Shown here in pieces: positions 30,101 to 39,851 of a stretch of DNA of 64,000 nucleotides. The DNA is taken from contig ONPD01000009.1 in NCBI GenBank assembly GCA_900319625.1, positions 1-64,000 of the forward strand, given 5' to 3'. The position numbers and the translations under genes are program-made. Origin of the DNA: an uncultured Treponema sp. (GTDB taxonomy: Bacteria > Spirochaetota > Spirochaetia > Treponematales > Treponemataceae). The notes beneath the pieces were generated by a model. The model was not told the DNA's origin, searched no databases, and saw only the letters and a program-made list of their open reading frames with translations. Position 1 is the first letter of the stretch. Every line of letters begins with the position of its first letter.

Positions 30101-33100
30101 CTAATTACAGGAGCTGTATTATCAATATTAACAGCAATTGTATTTGAAGAACTTCGAATTCCATCATAACTGATTATAGATGCTGTTCTTGTTCCACTAA
30201 CAAGATTTGTAACATCTACAGGTTTGTCATTATTTTCAGCAAAAGGTGTCTGCCACAAGAAATAATCCAATCCACTTGAATTATCAATTGTAGCGGTTTT
30301 AGAAAGAGGGAAAATGTAATTTTCTCTTGCATAAGATTTTCCACCCACAGTAATTGTACTGAAATCTGCCGCAACAGCTGTAATTGAGGCACCTGTGCCC
30401 GTCATTGAAGCATAATCACTATAAGCTTTTATTGTCGTAGTTGGTTTATTACCATTAGTATAAACAATAGATTTAACTTTTGTTGAACTATCTGTATAAG
30501 ACCAGGCCGTAATTACTGTAGAAGTTCCATCTTCTGTATTTACAGGAAGTGAGAGATATACTTTTTTTACGCCGTTTGCATCATAAGCATACTGCTGTAA
30601 ATAGAATTTTTGTCTAGTACCACCGAACTGTTCACCTGAAATTGCATTGCTCCATGAACTATCAGTAGAAGGAGTTCGTGTGAATTTTATATCTTTTGAT
30701 TCAGGAGGAGTAGTATCGATAGTAATTACCATTCTTGTTGCAGTTGAAGTTGTTCCACTGGCAGGTTTTGCGCCATAAGTAACTGCATCTTCTTTATCAG
30801 TAATTATTGGCGTATTGAAATCATAATCTGTAGATGCTGAGGTAACAAATGTTTGTCCTTTTTCATCCTGAATTTTAAACCAGATATATTTTTCACCATC
30901 TCTAGGTTTTAGAGAGAATGAACCTGTAGATTCATTATAAGAGAAGGTATTTCCATCTGCATTCATCCAATCTGAAGCTCCAGGGGCAGTTGAATCGTCA
31001 CCTATAAAGCACCAGACTTTCGCAGATTTTGGAATACCATCATCATCAGAAATAACTCCATCTAATACATCTTTATCAGAAGTAAGAGTATCTGCAAATG
31101 TCATATAAAATTTAATTACAGGTCTATCAGAATCTTTATTTACATTGAGAGCAAGAGGAGCCGAATAACCAGTATTTTCAGCCTTATCGGTTGCAGCAAT
31201 AGTAAAGTAATATATTCCTTCTGGAAGATCTTGTGTCTGTCCATCTGACACAGGAGGAGTGTACAATGTCCATTCTGCATTATTTTCAATTTCGGTAGGA
31301 TATTTTGTCCAGCCTTCTATTGAAGTAACACTTGATGGTGTTGTTGTATCAGCATTAGTCTTTAAACGATAATATAAACTGAGTTTTGGAGTCTGTGTTA
31401 CATTATTTACAACAGGCTCTTTTAAACCGTTTGCATCACTGGCAACGCCTTTAATCTTTATAGTTCCATTTACAACTGTTATTCCATCTTTTGTTCCGGC
31501 GCCAACAGGCCCTGTTATTTCTACGGTTGGAGGAGTCTTATCAATAGTAACAGTTGTAGTACATGAAGCAGAGTTTCCGCTGCCAGACTTATCTGTTGCA
31601 GTTGCTGTAAAACTCTTTGAACCAGACATTCCTTCTAATACAGTTGCAGGTACACTGGCGGTCCAAGTTCCATTAGTTTCATCTACATTTGCTTTAATCC
31701 AATGATCCTTGTTTTCATCATACTTAAGCCAAACATTTTTTATACCAGCCTTTACTAATGTAGTAGATGTTGGATTATCAATTACAGTTCCACTAATTGT
31801 AAGAGCAGATGTTGCATTTGTAAAAAGACCTGTAGCAGGAGCAGATGAAGTTATTGCAGGAGCCTGAGTATCAACATTTATTCTGTAGTTATCATGTTCT
31901 ACGTTATTATGTTTGATACATTCGAGAGCTGCATTTCCAACATTATCAACAGCAACAAAAACAAGGAAATTTGCACCAGGATTAAGATTAGGAATGGTTG
32001 TCTTATAATTTGTAGTAATATCTGTGTAATATTTTGTTTCTGTATTAGTACCTTTAGTAACAGTTACATTACCACCGTTTTCAGAAGTAAATGTAAAAGG
32101 AGTTTTTCCTTTGTATGCAGTTACAGAACCTGTATAAAATACACGTCTTGTCTCTGGAGTCTTAAGTGGTGAGAAATAACCATTAGCTTCAGTTTCATAA
32201 GAATCCAGGAATTTTTTTGTTTCTGTAGAACTTGGTTCTTTTGTAAAAATCTTATAATAAATAAGATTTACATTACTACCAGAAGTTCCATCATCAAATC
32301 TTCCGCGAAGCTTTACAGTTTCGGCATTTCCAAATGTATTTCCAGAATACTTGCCGCCGACATCTTTATCTTTAACGGGATCCCAAGACGGAATGCCTGC
32401 ATAAGTAACACCTTCTGTTGTTGTACCGTCCGTAAGTGCAACAGCATCTTCGTTAGTGCCAATCACATTTCCGGAAGCATTTACTACTTCGCCGATTGCA
32501 TTCGTTTTTACAAAAACATCACGGCAGGTATCCCCTATTCGGAAATACAAGTCTTTTCCACCGTTCTCACTTCCGTCAAGTGCATGGATTCCCAAAGGAG
32601 GTTCTGTATCTACTTTTATTGTAATAGTTTCAGTTTTAGTGTTACCAGCGTTATCTGCAACTGTAAGTGTAGCAGTAGTTCCTGTTGCAGGGATGTCTTT
32701 TAAATCAAGTCCACTGAATGATGCTGACTTTTGGGCTTCCGGCTGTTTATCAGCTGCTAAAGCTGTAATATTAAGTTTTACTTCATAAACACCAGACGAA
32801 ACTTTACCATCAGAACCGTCATCTTCAGCTATACCAAATACAGTAAATGTCTGTGGATTTTGGCTGGTATTTGTATTATTTATAAAGAATGTTAATTCAT
32901 CAGCTTTAGGCTGATAAACTTTGTATTTTGTTGAAGTTGTAATAAGTTTTACGTCTTTTATAATAGGATCCGAGATATCTTTATTCAAAGTGAATAATTT
33001 AATATTTCCAGTTTCTTCACCAGCAACACTTTTACCAATTACAGATAAATCACCTGTAGTAAAGATTTCAGTTGCCGCAGTTCCCTTATCAAAAGCAGAA

Positions 33101-36100
33101 TTTGCAAATACAGCTTTCCAATAAGTAATGGCCGTTTTATCAGAAATTGCAGAATAATTTTGATATGTCAAATTTTCTGCAGTTTGTCCTGCAGCTGGTG
33201 TTCCTGTAGAGTAAGTTACTGTTGCAGAAGGAGTTTTATTTATACCTGTACTTTCGCCTGTACATTCGAAACGTAATTCATCTACACCACTGACAGTTTT
33301 TCCGGCAACCGTATTTGAATATGTTCCATAAAGTGTAAGAGTATCTGTAGTTTTACCATTTATATATTCAGTTCCAGTAGTAGACTTTGAAGTGTTAGTA
33401 CCAATCTGAACTAAAGAAAGTGCCAGAGAAGGTTTATTAGTATCAATATTGAAAACGATATGATCTAAGCCTTGAGCAGAAGCATCAGTTTTCTTTGTAT
33501 AGAATTTCTGTATATTATCTGCCTTGTCTACAGCGCGAATATAAAGTTTACTTCCTAATTCTACAGCACTATCATCAAAAGCTACAGTTCCTTTGTAGTA
33601 TGGTTTATTATTGCTGTCAGTCTTTTTGGTAAGAGGCTGCCATTCAGCATTTTCATCAGTGTCAGAAGAAGAGCTAGTACACCACTCTACAGTATCAATA
33701 CCAGAAACACTATCTTCGGCATATACTTCTATTGTATGAGTCTGGCTGCTATACCATTTTGTTTTTGAACTTTCATTCTCTTTTTTTACTGAGTTATCTG
33801 AACTGGCTGTTAGAGGATCTTCTGAACCAATTTTTACTTTTGAAATTGTTGGTGGAGTTTTATCATATGCTGTACTGTAAGTTTTAGTGTCTTTGTTGCC
33901 TTTTTTATCTGTAAGAACAAATGAATATGAATACTTTCCTTCCTGAGGAGTAGCAGAAATTATATGTTTTGCTGAATCAACAGTAAATGGCAGATGAACA
34001 TTCCAGTATTTATCTTGTGTTGTATCACTTTCATTTAATATTATTTCACCTTCAATAGGGGCGTCATCACCAAATTTCTGAGTAATAGTTAATTTTTCGA
34101 CAGAATATGAATCATGACTTGTTCCTGAAATATCAAAGCCAGTGTCAGGCATATATTCTGTAATAACTGAATCATTTACAGTAAGTGTAGGAGCAGCTGT
34201 ATCAAATAAGAATGTCAGAAGTTTTGTATTATCATAATCATCATCTGTGGATTGAGAATCCGATGGATATCTAAATTTCTCACTTTTATTTCCTGCGGCA
34301 TCCACAGCTTCTATGTATATTGTTTTAAAACCTTCTGCATTAAATACAGTTGCCCATGTTGCTGTAGCATCAGTTGTTGTATCTTTATATTTTAAATCAT
34401 AAGACCAGTTAGCAGTATCAGAAACAAGCCTTTTTGCTTCATTACCAAGAGAATCTTTTATAGTTATAAATACTTTTTCAACACCAGAGCCACCTTCATC
34501 ACTTGAAGTTCCTCTGAACGTATAACTATCAACTTTAGTATCATCAGCACCCGGCAATGCTTTTAAAGTAACTTTCGGTGCAGTTGTATCAACCTTACAG
34601 GTAACTGATTTTACATTACTTTCATATGTATTATTTGCACTTGTATCTACAGTATCCACACCGGCAACTTTATAATAGAAAGTTGTTGTTTCTGCAAGAC
34701 GAAGAGTTTTATCTGCAGAAGTTTTATCTTTTTTAGAATCACGATAAACAAAACTGCCGTTTTCTTTTGTCAAGTGAACAGGTGAATCACCACTTACAGG
34801 CTCATATGTTCCAGTTTCACTTGTTGAACGATAAATAATGAAGTATGAATATTCCGAATCAAATACCAGTTTATTTTCAAAGTATCTTGAATCAGCATCC
34901 TGAGAACCTTTTGTATATTCGGTTGTAGTGATTATTTCATCCCCGTCTTTTACATAGGCTTTTACATCCTGAAGAGTTGGAGCTCCGGCAGTTATTCTAA
35001 TAATAAATTTTCCAGATTCAGAAGGTACAAAACTTTCATTTCCCTTTATATCTGTAACTCTAAATCTGTAATAGTAATAGCCGACACCGGTAGGAAGATT
35101 ATAAGTATAGGTTGCATTAATTCCTGTCACAGAATCTGTTTTTTCACTAATAACAGAATTATCATTTTCGTTTATACAGTATGTAGTAATACCTGCCAGT
35201 CCATCATCATCCATTAACTTAATAAGAAGCTGAGTTCCTGAAGAATATTTATTTTTTTCAGAAATTCCATCAGGGTCACTGATTCTAAAAGAAAGCATTG
35301 AAGGTGTATTCGGCAAAACAACAGGCTTATCTGTAGTCTGGTCAACAAAATAGTCAGAAAAATCAGTTACAGTTTCATTTCCGGCACGGTCATAGGCCGT
35401 AACACGAATTATAATTTCTTTTGACTCATTTCCTGAAGCAATTTTTCTTGTATCGATATCAGCCCAGGTAAAATTTGCAGGAGTTGTAATATATACCGGC
35501 TCTTCACCGTTTGCAGGCAGTTTTACAGCTCCGCTTTCTTTATCAAGAATCTGAATAAAAGCCTTATTATTTGTGCTGTCAACAACATCATAGGCATCAG
35601 AAATTGCAAGACGGATGCTGACGTTATTTCCGTTCAGGTATTTTTTTCCGTCGCTTGTGCCAAGTTCATCTGTATATTTTGCAGCAACCGGAGAAATATC
35701 AGATAGTGTAATAACAGGTCCTTCAAGATCATAAAGAATTGTATAGGCTTTTTCTGTTGTTCTTCGAGACTGTGTAGCTGTGACAACTAAATCATGCTGT
35801 TTACTTACACTTCCAAAAGCAGACGGTTCATATACATTTGCAAAACTATAGGTAAAAGGATTCTCTCTTTTTTCATCTCCAAGCCATTCCTGTGTTGTTT
35901 TATTGTCAGACTTATCAAGCTTAATTGAAAAATCTGGTCTCCCCTGCTCTACAGTTACAGAACCTTCTACTTTTACCCAGGTATCTTTTTTAAGGTATAA
36001 AAGAGAATCAGTCTGCTCAGTCCAGTTCGAACCATCAATACTTGTAGAAAATGTTACATTAAGTGTTGGAGCGGCTCCACTTGCTGCAAGATAGAAGCCG

Positions 36101-37497
36101 TATCCGTTTCCGCTTGGTTCAACTGTGTTTCCTGAAGTATCCTGGCCTTCAACACCAAAAATATATGTATGCCCAAGTATAAGCTCCTTTGTTAGATCTG
36201 CACTTTTCAGACCGGATGTTACTGGTGTTTTAAATTTATATCCAGTACCGCTCTTTGTTTTTTCTGTTACAGGATAATATTTTATATCATTAATTGCTTT
36301 TCCGTTATTATCACATTCAAGGAAATATACCCGTAAGCTTGCTTCATCAAGAGTGATTCCATCAAGACCTGTGGAAACTTCTACCATTACTTCATTTCCT
36401 GTAGAAATAAAATAATCTTCACTGTCGGTAAAATCTTTTCCATCTTTTTTCAGCTGATTTTTACCGCTGACTGTAAAGACAGGGTTATTGGCAGGGTTAA
36501 GAGCAAATTTTCCGGCAGATTTTGCTTTACCAGACAGAGCTGCTTTTACAGCTTCAATATTTTCATTAGAAACTGCAAGGGCACGGGAGCTGTCAGCTGT
36601 TGCATAAGTGCCGTTATAGATACTGTAAATTTCATTTACTTTATAGTTTGAAAGTACCGTAGAAGAAATTTCGTCATATAGATAATATTCAGTCTGGCAG
36701 TTTCCGTAAGTATCTTCTGCAGTCTGAGTTGAACCGTCCGCAGGATAACGCTGGGCTCCATCATAGGCTAAAATCTTACAGTAACGAATTTCGGAACCGC
36801 TTTTTGTCGTGTGGCCGTAAATTACTGAATAATCGTTATCTATACTTTCAGAAAATGTTGCTACATCAAGGTTAATAGAGGCAGGAACATTATTAAGGGA
36901 AATAGTCTTTAAAAAGTTTGTGCAGGAAGAATCTGAATATACATTTACATCGATTTTATTGATATTGTTATCATCTGCAGCCTGTCCCTGAAGGGTAAAT
37001 TTCTGTCCGTAAGTATCTGTATCTGAATCTGTGATAATAGTGCTTGGGCGCTGGAGAATCACGACCGGAGGAGTGTTATCAACAGTATATGAACGGGTTA
37101 AGTTTGCCGTATGCCCCCCGTTATCATACAGGGTAACCGTGGCAACGTAATTGCCGTCTACGAGGGGCTGGCTGCTGTCGGCCGGGTTTACGGCACAGAG
37201 CCAGGTACCGTCGGGTGCGACGGTGGCGTTATATGAGTTTGCTGAGCCGGTGCCTGTGTTTTTAAGGACAACCGTAACCTTTCCTACGGCTCCGTCATCC
37301 TTCCAGCTTCCTTTAATGGCAAAAGAATCTCGGATTACGGCATTGTCGCCCGGGCTTGAAATTCCTCCTGTTGGAGGCTCTGTATCAACTGCACCACCAA
37401 GGCCGATATCGCAGGCGATGCAGGCAGTAATTGCAGAAAGGACTGCAAATGAGACTGAAATAATTTTTACAACTTTTCTAAACTTTTTTACAAACAT
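24163..37497 (-). CDS. Giant Ig-repeat lipoprotein (4444 aa)
   Basis: A single uninterrupted frame of 13.3 kb. The N-terminus is a lipoprotein signal with lipobox-like TACIAC around residues 24-29. From about 35 to 3400 there are at least fourteen Ig-like modules, each introduced by a VDNTPP/IDTTPP/VDTQAP-type linker. From about 3700 to the end the sequence changes character: repeated blocks such as PHMAINPKTGALGFAFVNG and QIAVDQNGGIHIAAYDS look like blades of a beta-propeller. The likely location is outer membrane or surface, as an extended stalk with a terminal binding head. The start ATG follows GAAGG, and a TATAAT lies at 37595-37600 upstream. No secretion or anchoring partner is adjacent. 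Function is unknown; adhesion is the obvious guess. Confidence 0.85.
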   Translation of the reverse strand: MFVKKFRKVVKIISVSFAVLSAITACIACDIGLGGAVDTEPPTGGISSPGDNAVIRDSFAIKGSWKDDGAVGKVTVVLKNTGTGSANSYNATVAPDGTWLCAVNPADSSQPLVDGNYVATVTLYDNGGHTANLTRSYTVDNTPPVVILQRPSTIITDSDTDTYGQKFTLQGQAADDNNINKIDVNVYSDSSCTNFLKTISLNNVPASINLDVATFSESIDNDYSVIYGHTTKSGSEIRYCKILAYDGAQRYPADGSTQTAEDTYGNCQTEYYLYDEISSTVLSNYKVNEIYSIYNGTYATADSSRALAVSNENIEAVKAALSGKAKSAGKFALNPANNPVFTVSGKNQLKKDGKDFTDSEDYFISTGNEVMVEVSTGLDGITLDEASLRVYFLECDNNGKAINDIKYYPVTEKTKSGTGYKFKTPVTSGLKSADLTKELILGHTYIFGVEGQDTSGNTVEPSGNGYGFYLAASGAAPTLNVTFSTSIDGSNWTEQTDSLLYLKKDTWVKVEGSVTVEQGRPDFSIKLDKSDNKTTQEWLGDEKRENPFTYSFANVYEPSAFGSVSKQHDLVVTATQSRRTTEKAYTILYDLEGPVITLSDISPVAAKYTDELGTSDGKKYLNGNNVSIRLAISDAYDVVDSTNNKAFIQILDKESGAVKLPANGEEPVYITTPANFTWADIDTRKIASGNESKEIIIRVTAYDRAGNETVTDFSDYFVDQTTDKPVVLPNTPSMLSFRISDPDGISEKNKYSSGTQLLIKLMDDDGLAGITTYCINENDNSVISEKTDSVTGINATYTYNLPTGVGYYYYRFRVTDIKGNESFVPSESGKFIIRITAGAPTLQDVKAYVKDGDEIITTTEYTKGSQDADSRYFENKLVFDSEYSYFIIYRSTSETGTYEPVSGDSPVHLTKENGSFVYRDSKKDKTSADKTLRLAETTTFYYKVAGVDTVDTSANNTYESNVKSVTCKVDTTAPKVTLKALPGADDTKVDSYTFRGTSSDEGGSGVEKVFITIKDSLGNEAKRLVSDTANWSYDLKYKDTTTDATATWATVFNAEGFKTIYIEAVDAAGNKSEKFRYPSDSQSTDDDYDNTKLLTFLFDTAAPTLTVNDSVITEYMPDTGFDISGTSHDSYSVEKLTITQKFGDDAPIEGEIILNESDTTQDKYWNVHLPFTVDSAKHIISATPQEGKYSYSFVLTDKKGNKDTKTYSTAYDKTPPTISKVKIGSEDPLTASSDNSVKKENESSKTKWYSSQTHTIEVYAEDSVSGIDTVEWCTSSSSDTDENAEWQPLTKKTDSNNKPYYKGTVAFDDSAVELGSKLYIRAVDKADNIQKFYTKKTDASAQGLDHIVFNIDTNKPSLALSLVQIGTNTSKSTTGTEYINGKTTDTLTLYGTYSNTVAGKTVSGVDELRFECTGESTGINKTPSATVTYSTGTPAAGQTAENLTYQNYSAISDKTAITYWKAVFANSAFDKGTAATEIFTTGDLSVIGKSVAGEETGNIKLFTLNKDISDPIIKDVKLITTSTKYKVYQPKADELTFFINNTNTSQNPQTFTVFGIAEDDGSDGKVSSGVYEVKLNITALAADKQPEAQKSASFSGLDLKDIPATGTTATLTVADNAGNTKTETITIKVDTEPPLGIHALDGSENGGKDLYFRIGDTCRDVFVKTNAIGEVVNASGNVIGTNEDAVALTDGTTTEGVTYAGIPSWDPVKDKDVGGKYSGNTFGNAETVKLRGRFDDGTSGSNVNLIYYKIFTKEPSSTETKKFLDSYETEANGYFSPLKTPETRRVFYTGSVTAYKGKTPFTFTSENGGNVTVTKGTNTETKYYTDITTNYKTTIPNLNPGANFLVFVAVDNVGNAALECIKHNNVEHDNYRINVDTQAPAITSSAPATGLFTNATSALTISGTVIDNPTSTTLVKAGIKNVWLKYDENKDHWIKANVDETNGTWTASVPATVLEGMSGSKSFTATATDKSGSGNSASCTTTVTIDKTPPTVEITGPVGAGTKDGITVVNGTIKIKGVASDANGLKEPVVNNVTQTPKLSLYYRLKTNADTTTPSSVTSIEGWTKYPTEIENNAEWTLYTPPVSDGQTQDLPEGIYYFTIAATDKAENTGYSAPLALNVNKDSDRPVIKFYMTFADTLTSDKDVLDGVISDDDGIPKSAKVWCFIGDDSTAPGASDWMNADGNTFSYNESTGSFSLKPRDGEKYIWFKIQDEKGQTFVTSASTDYDFNTPIITDKEDAVTYGAKPASGTTSTATRMVITIDTTPPESKDIKFTRTPSTDSSWSNAISGEQFGGTRQKFYLQQYAYDANGVKKVYLSLPVNTEDGTSTVITAWSYTDSSTKVKSIVYTNGNKPTTTIKAYSDYASMTGTGASITAVAADFSTITVGGKSYARENYIFPLSKTATIDNSSGLDYFLWQTPFAENNDKPVDVTNLVSGTRTASIISYDGIRSSSNTIAVNIDNTAPVISFSGPSNTSALSGSVTVYGSVDSKADVYYAVSTSGTVSPDSSTPVNKWYDNNGGEATLATSLNDSTEKYTVGTKEYKYYEYKKIEDASLSWFVYFDETINGDSVESGEHQLTLNKYLVKYGITTDANLAATDSNQFNTVVKFYIWIKAIDERGNVSEVPRLVLLDPQGDRPEIKFSYPSENGKTYGGQIQLSGSANDKIGSSAEKIGIESVWMQIIAKQHITGTDSNGKKLYGTGGTFTLNSDKSIATFPIIKADLDYLKDKYDIYNMKTYHTETSHTKYSGTIAAGYNAADYAIRITPEGSSWNHSINENGELDFTYEAPENATEEEIKAAVKTNDVAVRVYAQDKDGKISVQKDLYMVFDAQNPVVGSPQALYLIKSDDAHFGTSTTSPDFKASAYKEYSSDMFVRGQWYLIGSVNDNDSIKTLKIHNDTLITYSDKTALATTDIIQNGEKYSTWTSTDKKTVYFKYKLSTASGVGALAFNIYVEDQASPNSGKTTKEMSIKYDNTAPVLATAADSSYKLSPNIVQSNGFYRLESKAWEDAVNGNAQSGLDSVAFYFMRRNTIGTETDTIYNPMLSSSNSVTVNASTPLMDSTEDTSTTTVVYDSGLYWKKETVIRSSTLNQLGISSTDNNMYIRKGGLVKVGGSIYKIIERTDSTITLSGNPPQNETTAYFAIALISDHTSPENGSTTRNSQGYPATITGDDGDGMVDYVEKYGTSYTWSAEIVSKNIPDGPIEIHYVVFDAAGNYSIGIVGNKAESDYRTSTSLVNTKDRAEYADLYSDTNRTSNILYVDGTNNVYNTSSTSAIANELYKKAAFVANNAPRLAAVKIWTDYNGDNQEQDDEQTTKYCNQLKDVNGNYINYAGGVTRTFVVSSNGKDYLPAEGETETGTALMVIRDKTTFSPEIVGGNGILNYKGRVAKAANLAATDFSELSENWIEGTKVQVEESDYLKSGTTYVDLTNTRHGDIVFGATAAEWTALGTNSSSDSDPYWFEYQIWDSTEGTVSGSDSLYATMRIALNVDYFDQTPPWAKISPFYWESKNKNSVAWTGSGSNLKANGHIELERDITQEIKTALGETASNEVVDPKVSGEIKIEGSAFDNIRLKSLYAQFTDHSGFSTYQLLGTYNGTWDNKSGTGWIASIEDVSVNSSGHSVKWTLTVDTAYVGVGKNKAVTVFAVDARGTATNETIISGTTITGNTSVSDITGAAQTTKDTETPYYQMDVVPYISDVETSLSSLKRNNPSVFARTALGHYPVRYDSSETIKIKGFNLSTSGAKELILHGNEMSTGEYNLVVGSIPVLNNKNGNDKSGSYTSTVNLTENPTGDYSIYQNYYNRQPNGDNNNLLTDDVFFDVWEFDSDAVIPISGKIEQPHMAINPKTGALGFAFVNGPLYFSMAGSTQGGVETSYDYWMGSYDFFTSVGFTYDKLGNSYGVAAGGDINASEADKFQLMSYKFGGKAGTGQTGSYRSYHSLRLESIGMSGTKHNTSDNTNYFDKQRIKSPSLVSSVHGEDTNLYLAYYDAMNDEIRFKAGSTSNYTYGHDDDLIYISRVQRVDKNEEYNDWTGVWISKNDKNGKEIPFNDIDYFQICDENGNVTDNTRYYIKGVWGGRKEDLQLMAFTSCSDSGKNNVCIPPAGISQDIINRTPETVDSQRFKILSETDNIYYKFVDEKDPVYRFDSFYDYDRNSRVYKYRNEKVSLLAGDGTDYGAGSYVSLGVIPGANSTDDVVVAVWYDEGARVLRYSYNTTPLTDRNGTTDRSGWSTPKQIFTGDMENAGEYCQIAVDQNGGIHIAAYDSVNCDLVYAFLPTYTSDPQTCVVDANGVVGSNITIDVALNNATDKKAIPRIGYYATSCIRPKMAYLVETSANAANGSEDDRFTGKWESSVIPTAKTVSLQSNQYNKMNIAVWKNDSGVITSCGDANFTENTKRAASDNSTVNTPNSYNSTSYGFVYGNGTKNAVMGYAIKVNSSSDAIETAQMR

Positions 37498-37661
37498 AAA
37501 AACCTTCAGCAGATTTTTTCCTGTAAAATGCTTCCAAAAACTCTCTCAATTAGGAAACAGAAACAGTTATCCTAATTTAATATCGGTAAGTTTAATTATA
37601 AACTAACTGTTATTTTCGAGAAATGAGCATAATTTAAGCAGACTCTAAATTATTTCTTAAT

Positions 37662-39851
37662 TTACAACTGATTTAGCGCTACAATTTCGTAGCCGCTGTC
37701 CAGAAGGGAACTGATCAAAAGGTCCATATAGCGGTAAAGAGGCTCTTCGTGGATTCCGTAAGAATAGCCTACCGCAACCGGAATGATTCCAAAACTTGCA
37801 AATTTGAGCATCTGGTTGTATTCGTCTATCAGCTTTTCGGCCTTTACATTCTGAATGTCTGTCGGTGAATACTTAAAGTTGTTGTTCACGTAAGAATAAC
37901 CGGCCAGCTTTCCGAATTCTTTTATGCTTTCCGTAACCTTGTAATCAGGAGCGTGCCAGTAGAGGCTGAGTTCGCTTCCGGTGCACTCAAAGAATTCATC
38001 CTCGTTTCTTGCAAGGCCCCTGCGGATAAAATCTTCCGTGATTGTAAAGCCTTGGGCTGTGAGGTCGGCAGTTGTAAAGAACATTGAAGCACATTCCTGG
38101 CCGTTTGTTACAATCTGCTTTGTTTCCATTGGATAGCGGCGGATAAATTCTCCGTTCACAAAGAAGGTTCCGCTGATATTATATTTTTTGAGGGCAGACA
38201 AAATCTGAGGAAGTCCGTCAGCATTGTCGCTTGCATCAAAAATCAAAGCCACCTTACGCTTCTGGCTCTGCTTTTCTACGCTGACCGGGTAAACTGCCTT
38301 TGTTACGGCGCTGTCCGTAAGAGTTCTGATGTAAAGGGCATTGTCGTAATTTGGATTCTGAGTTTTTCCTGTAAATACGCGGTAACGGCCGTTCTGACTG
38401 AGTGAATGAAGGCGTAAAGGTGTCACAATCTGCTTCCAGGTGCCCTTTGACGGATTAAAGGTAAAATATGAACCGCCGCTAACGCCTGCACAGATTGAAT
38501 TAGAAGATGAGTCAAAATAACATTCCTGAACCGAAGAAAGTGAAATTGTTTCTGTGTTTCCCGAAAGAAGATTCCAGCTTCTGAGGGTCTGCTCTCCGCC
38601 TACATAAAGATTTGCGCGGTCAATCCACTTTAGGCAGGAAATACGCTCACCGTTCAGCTCAGCTACGCACTGCCAGGTGTTCACATCATAAATATAGATG
38701 TCGTTTTCAGAAAAAAAGGCTATCCGGCTTCCGTCCGGGGAAAGATAAGGGCGGCCGGAATCTGAAATTTCAAGAACCAGCTTTGCCTGGGCGCCAAGAC
38801 GATAAACTGAACCTTTTTCCAGGCGGCCAAGATAAGGCAGCTTTTCCTGCCAGAGAATCGGATTATCATCCTTATCCCAGAAGACAAAACATTCCTTAAG
38901 GGAGGCAGAAGAATCGGTATAAGGACGGGAATAAATTACGTCCATATAATCGCAGGATAGAGACTGAATTGTCAGGTAAGAAAAGAGGCGGTTATTCTGA
39001 ATGGTAACGATTGATGTAACGTCTTTATTTGCAAAAACCTTGTCGGAAAGAGGATTGAACTGGAAAGGAAGGCGTCCGATGGCTTTTCCCTGCCCTATGA
39101 TTCCGGCATAGAGCCCGGTTGTATACATTTCATTCGTGTTTATTCTATATAACAGGTAATCATCAACATAAGCAAGATACTTTTCCGAACCCCAGCTTAC
39201 ACTGTTGATTGTGCCCCGGCCAATGCGGCGGAATTTTTCTTCAATTTCAACTCCCCTCATCAAAGCTGAAGGATTACAGAAATACAGGCTTCCGTTTTTT
39301 TCATAAACCAGGATTGATGAGTCAGGGGCCCATTTTACGGGAATTGACTGATAGGAATTGAGGGCTTTTTCTGCAAGGATGATTGTATTTCCTGTCTTTG
39401 CGTTTTCGAGCACAAGCTTTCCAAGGCAGATTTCAGTTTTTTCTATTTTGCAAATCCAGTTGCCGTCCGGGCTTACTTCATAAACAGGGGCTGGCAGCAG
39501 AGACTGAGGAATACCTGAAACCTTTTTATGCCAGTAAAGCTTTTCTTCCTTGCTGTCATAGCGGGCGGTTCCAAAGCGGTTTCTGATCTGGAGGAAACGG
39601 CCGCCGTCCAGCAATTCCATTTTTTCGGGATAAAAAGTAATCAGCTCCGGAGCAAGAGGAACTTCGCCGTTTTTAATTTTTCCATAAAACAGCGAAGAAT
39701 AATTTGCTGTGCCGGAGGCTGTCTGGCTTACTGTAAAAAGGAGTTCATCATTTTCGTTTATATCAGTTTTTCCAAAGACTATGTTTGCAAAAAGAGGAAA
39801 AGCCGACGTTAATACGGCGGCACAAAAAACTGAGGTCAGGATTTTTTTCAT
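37662..39851 (-). CDS. Beta-propeller protein with degenerate polysaccharide deacetylase domain
   Basis: 729 residues with a signal peptide. Residues about 25-520 contain TolB/WD40-like blades (VSPDGNWIC, LSPDGSRIAFFSENDIYIYD). Residues about 535-729 have a NodB fold, but the metal site is lost: the TFDD motif reads IFDASD, the H-x3-H motif region reads SMFFTTADL with no histidine, and the RxPxG region reads WHAPDY. It is therefore probably not an active deacetylase and may bind glycans instead. It is coupled by an ATGA overlap to the small zinc-ribbon gene and lies 15-20 nt from the M23 peptidase gene, so the three form an envelope operon. Confidence 0.75.
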   Translation of the reverse strand: MKKILTSVFCAAVLTSAFPLFANIVFGKTDINENDELLFTVSQTASGTANYSSLFYGKIKNGEVPLAPELITFYPEKMELLDGGRFLQIRNRFGTARYDSKEEKLYWHKKVSGIPQSLLPAPVYEVSPDGNWICKIEKTEICLGKLVLENAKTGNTIILAEKALNSYQSIPVKWAPDSSILVYEKNGSLYFCNPSALMRGVEIEEKFRRIGRGTINSVSWGSEKYLAYVDDYLLYRINTNEMYTTGLYAGIIGQGKAIGRLPFQFNPLSDKVFANKDVTSIVTIQNNRLFSYLTIQSLSCDYMDVIYSRPYTDSSASLKECFVFWDKDDNPILWQEKLPYLGRLEKGSVYRLGAQAKLVLEISDSGRPYLSPDGSRIAFFSENDIYIYDVNTWQCVAELNGERISCLKWIDRANLYVGGEQTLRSWNLLSGNTETISLSSVQECYFDSSSNSICAGVSGGSYFTFNPSKGTWKQIVTPLRLHSLSQNGRYRVFTGKTQNPNYDNALYIRTLTDSAVTKAVYPVSVEKQSQKRKVALIFDASDNADGLPQILSALKKYNISGTFFVNGEFIRRYPMETKQIVTNGQECASMFFTTADLTAQGFTITEDFIRRGLARNEDEFFECTGSELSLYWHAPDYKVTESIKEFGKLAGYSYVNNNFKYSPTDIQNVKAEKLIDEYNQMLKFASFGIIPVAVGYSYGIHEEPLYRYMDLLISSLLDSGYEIVALNQL

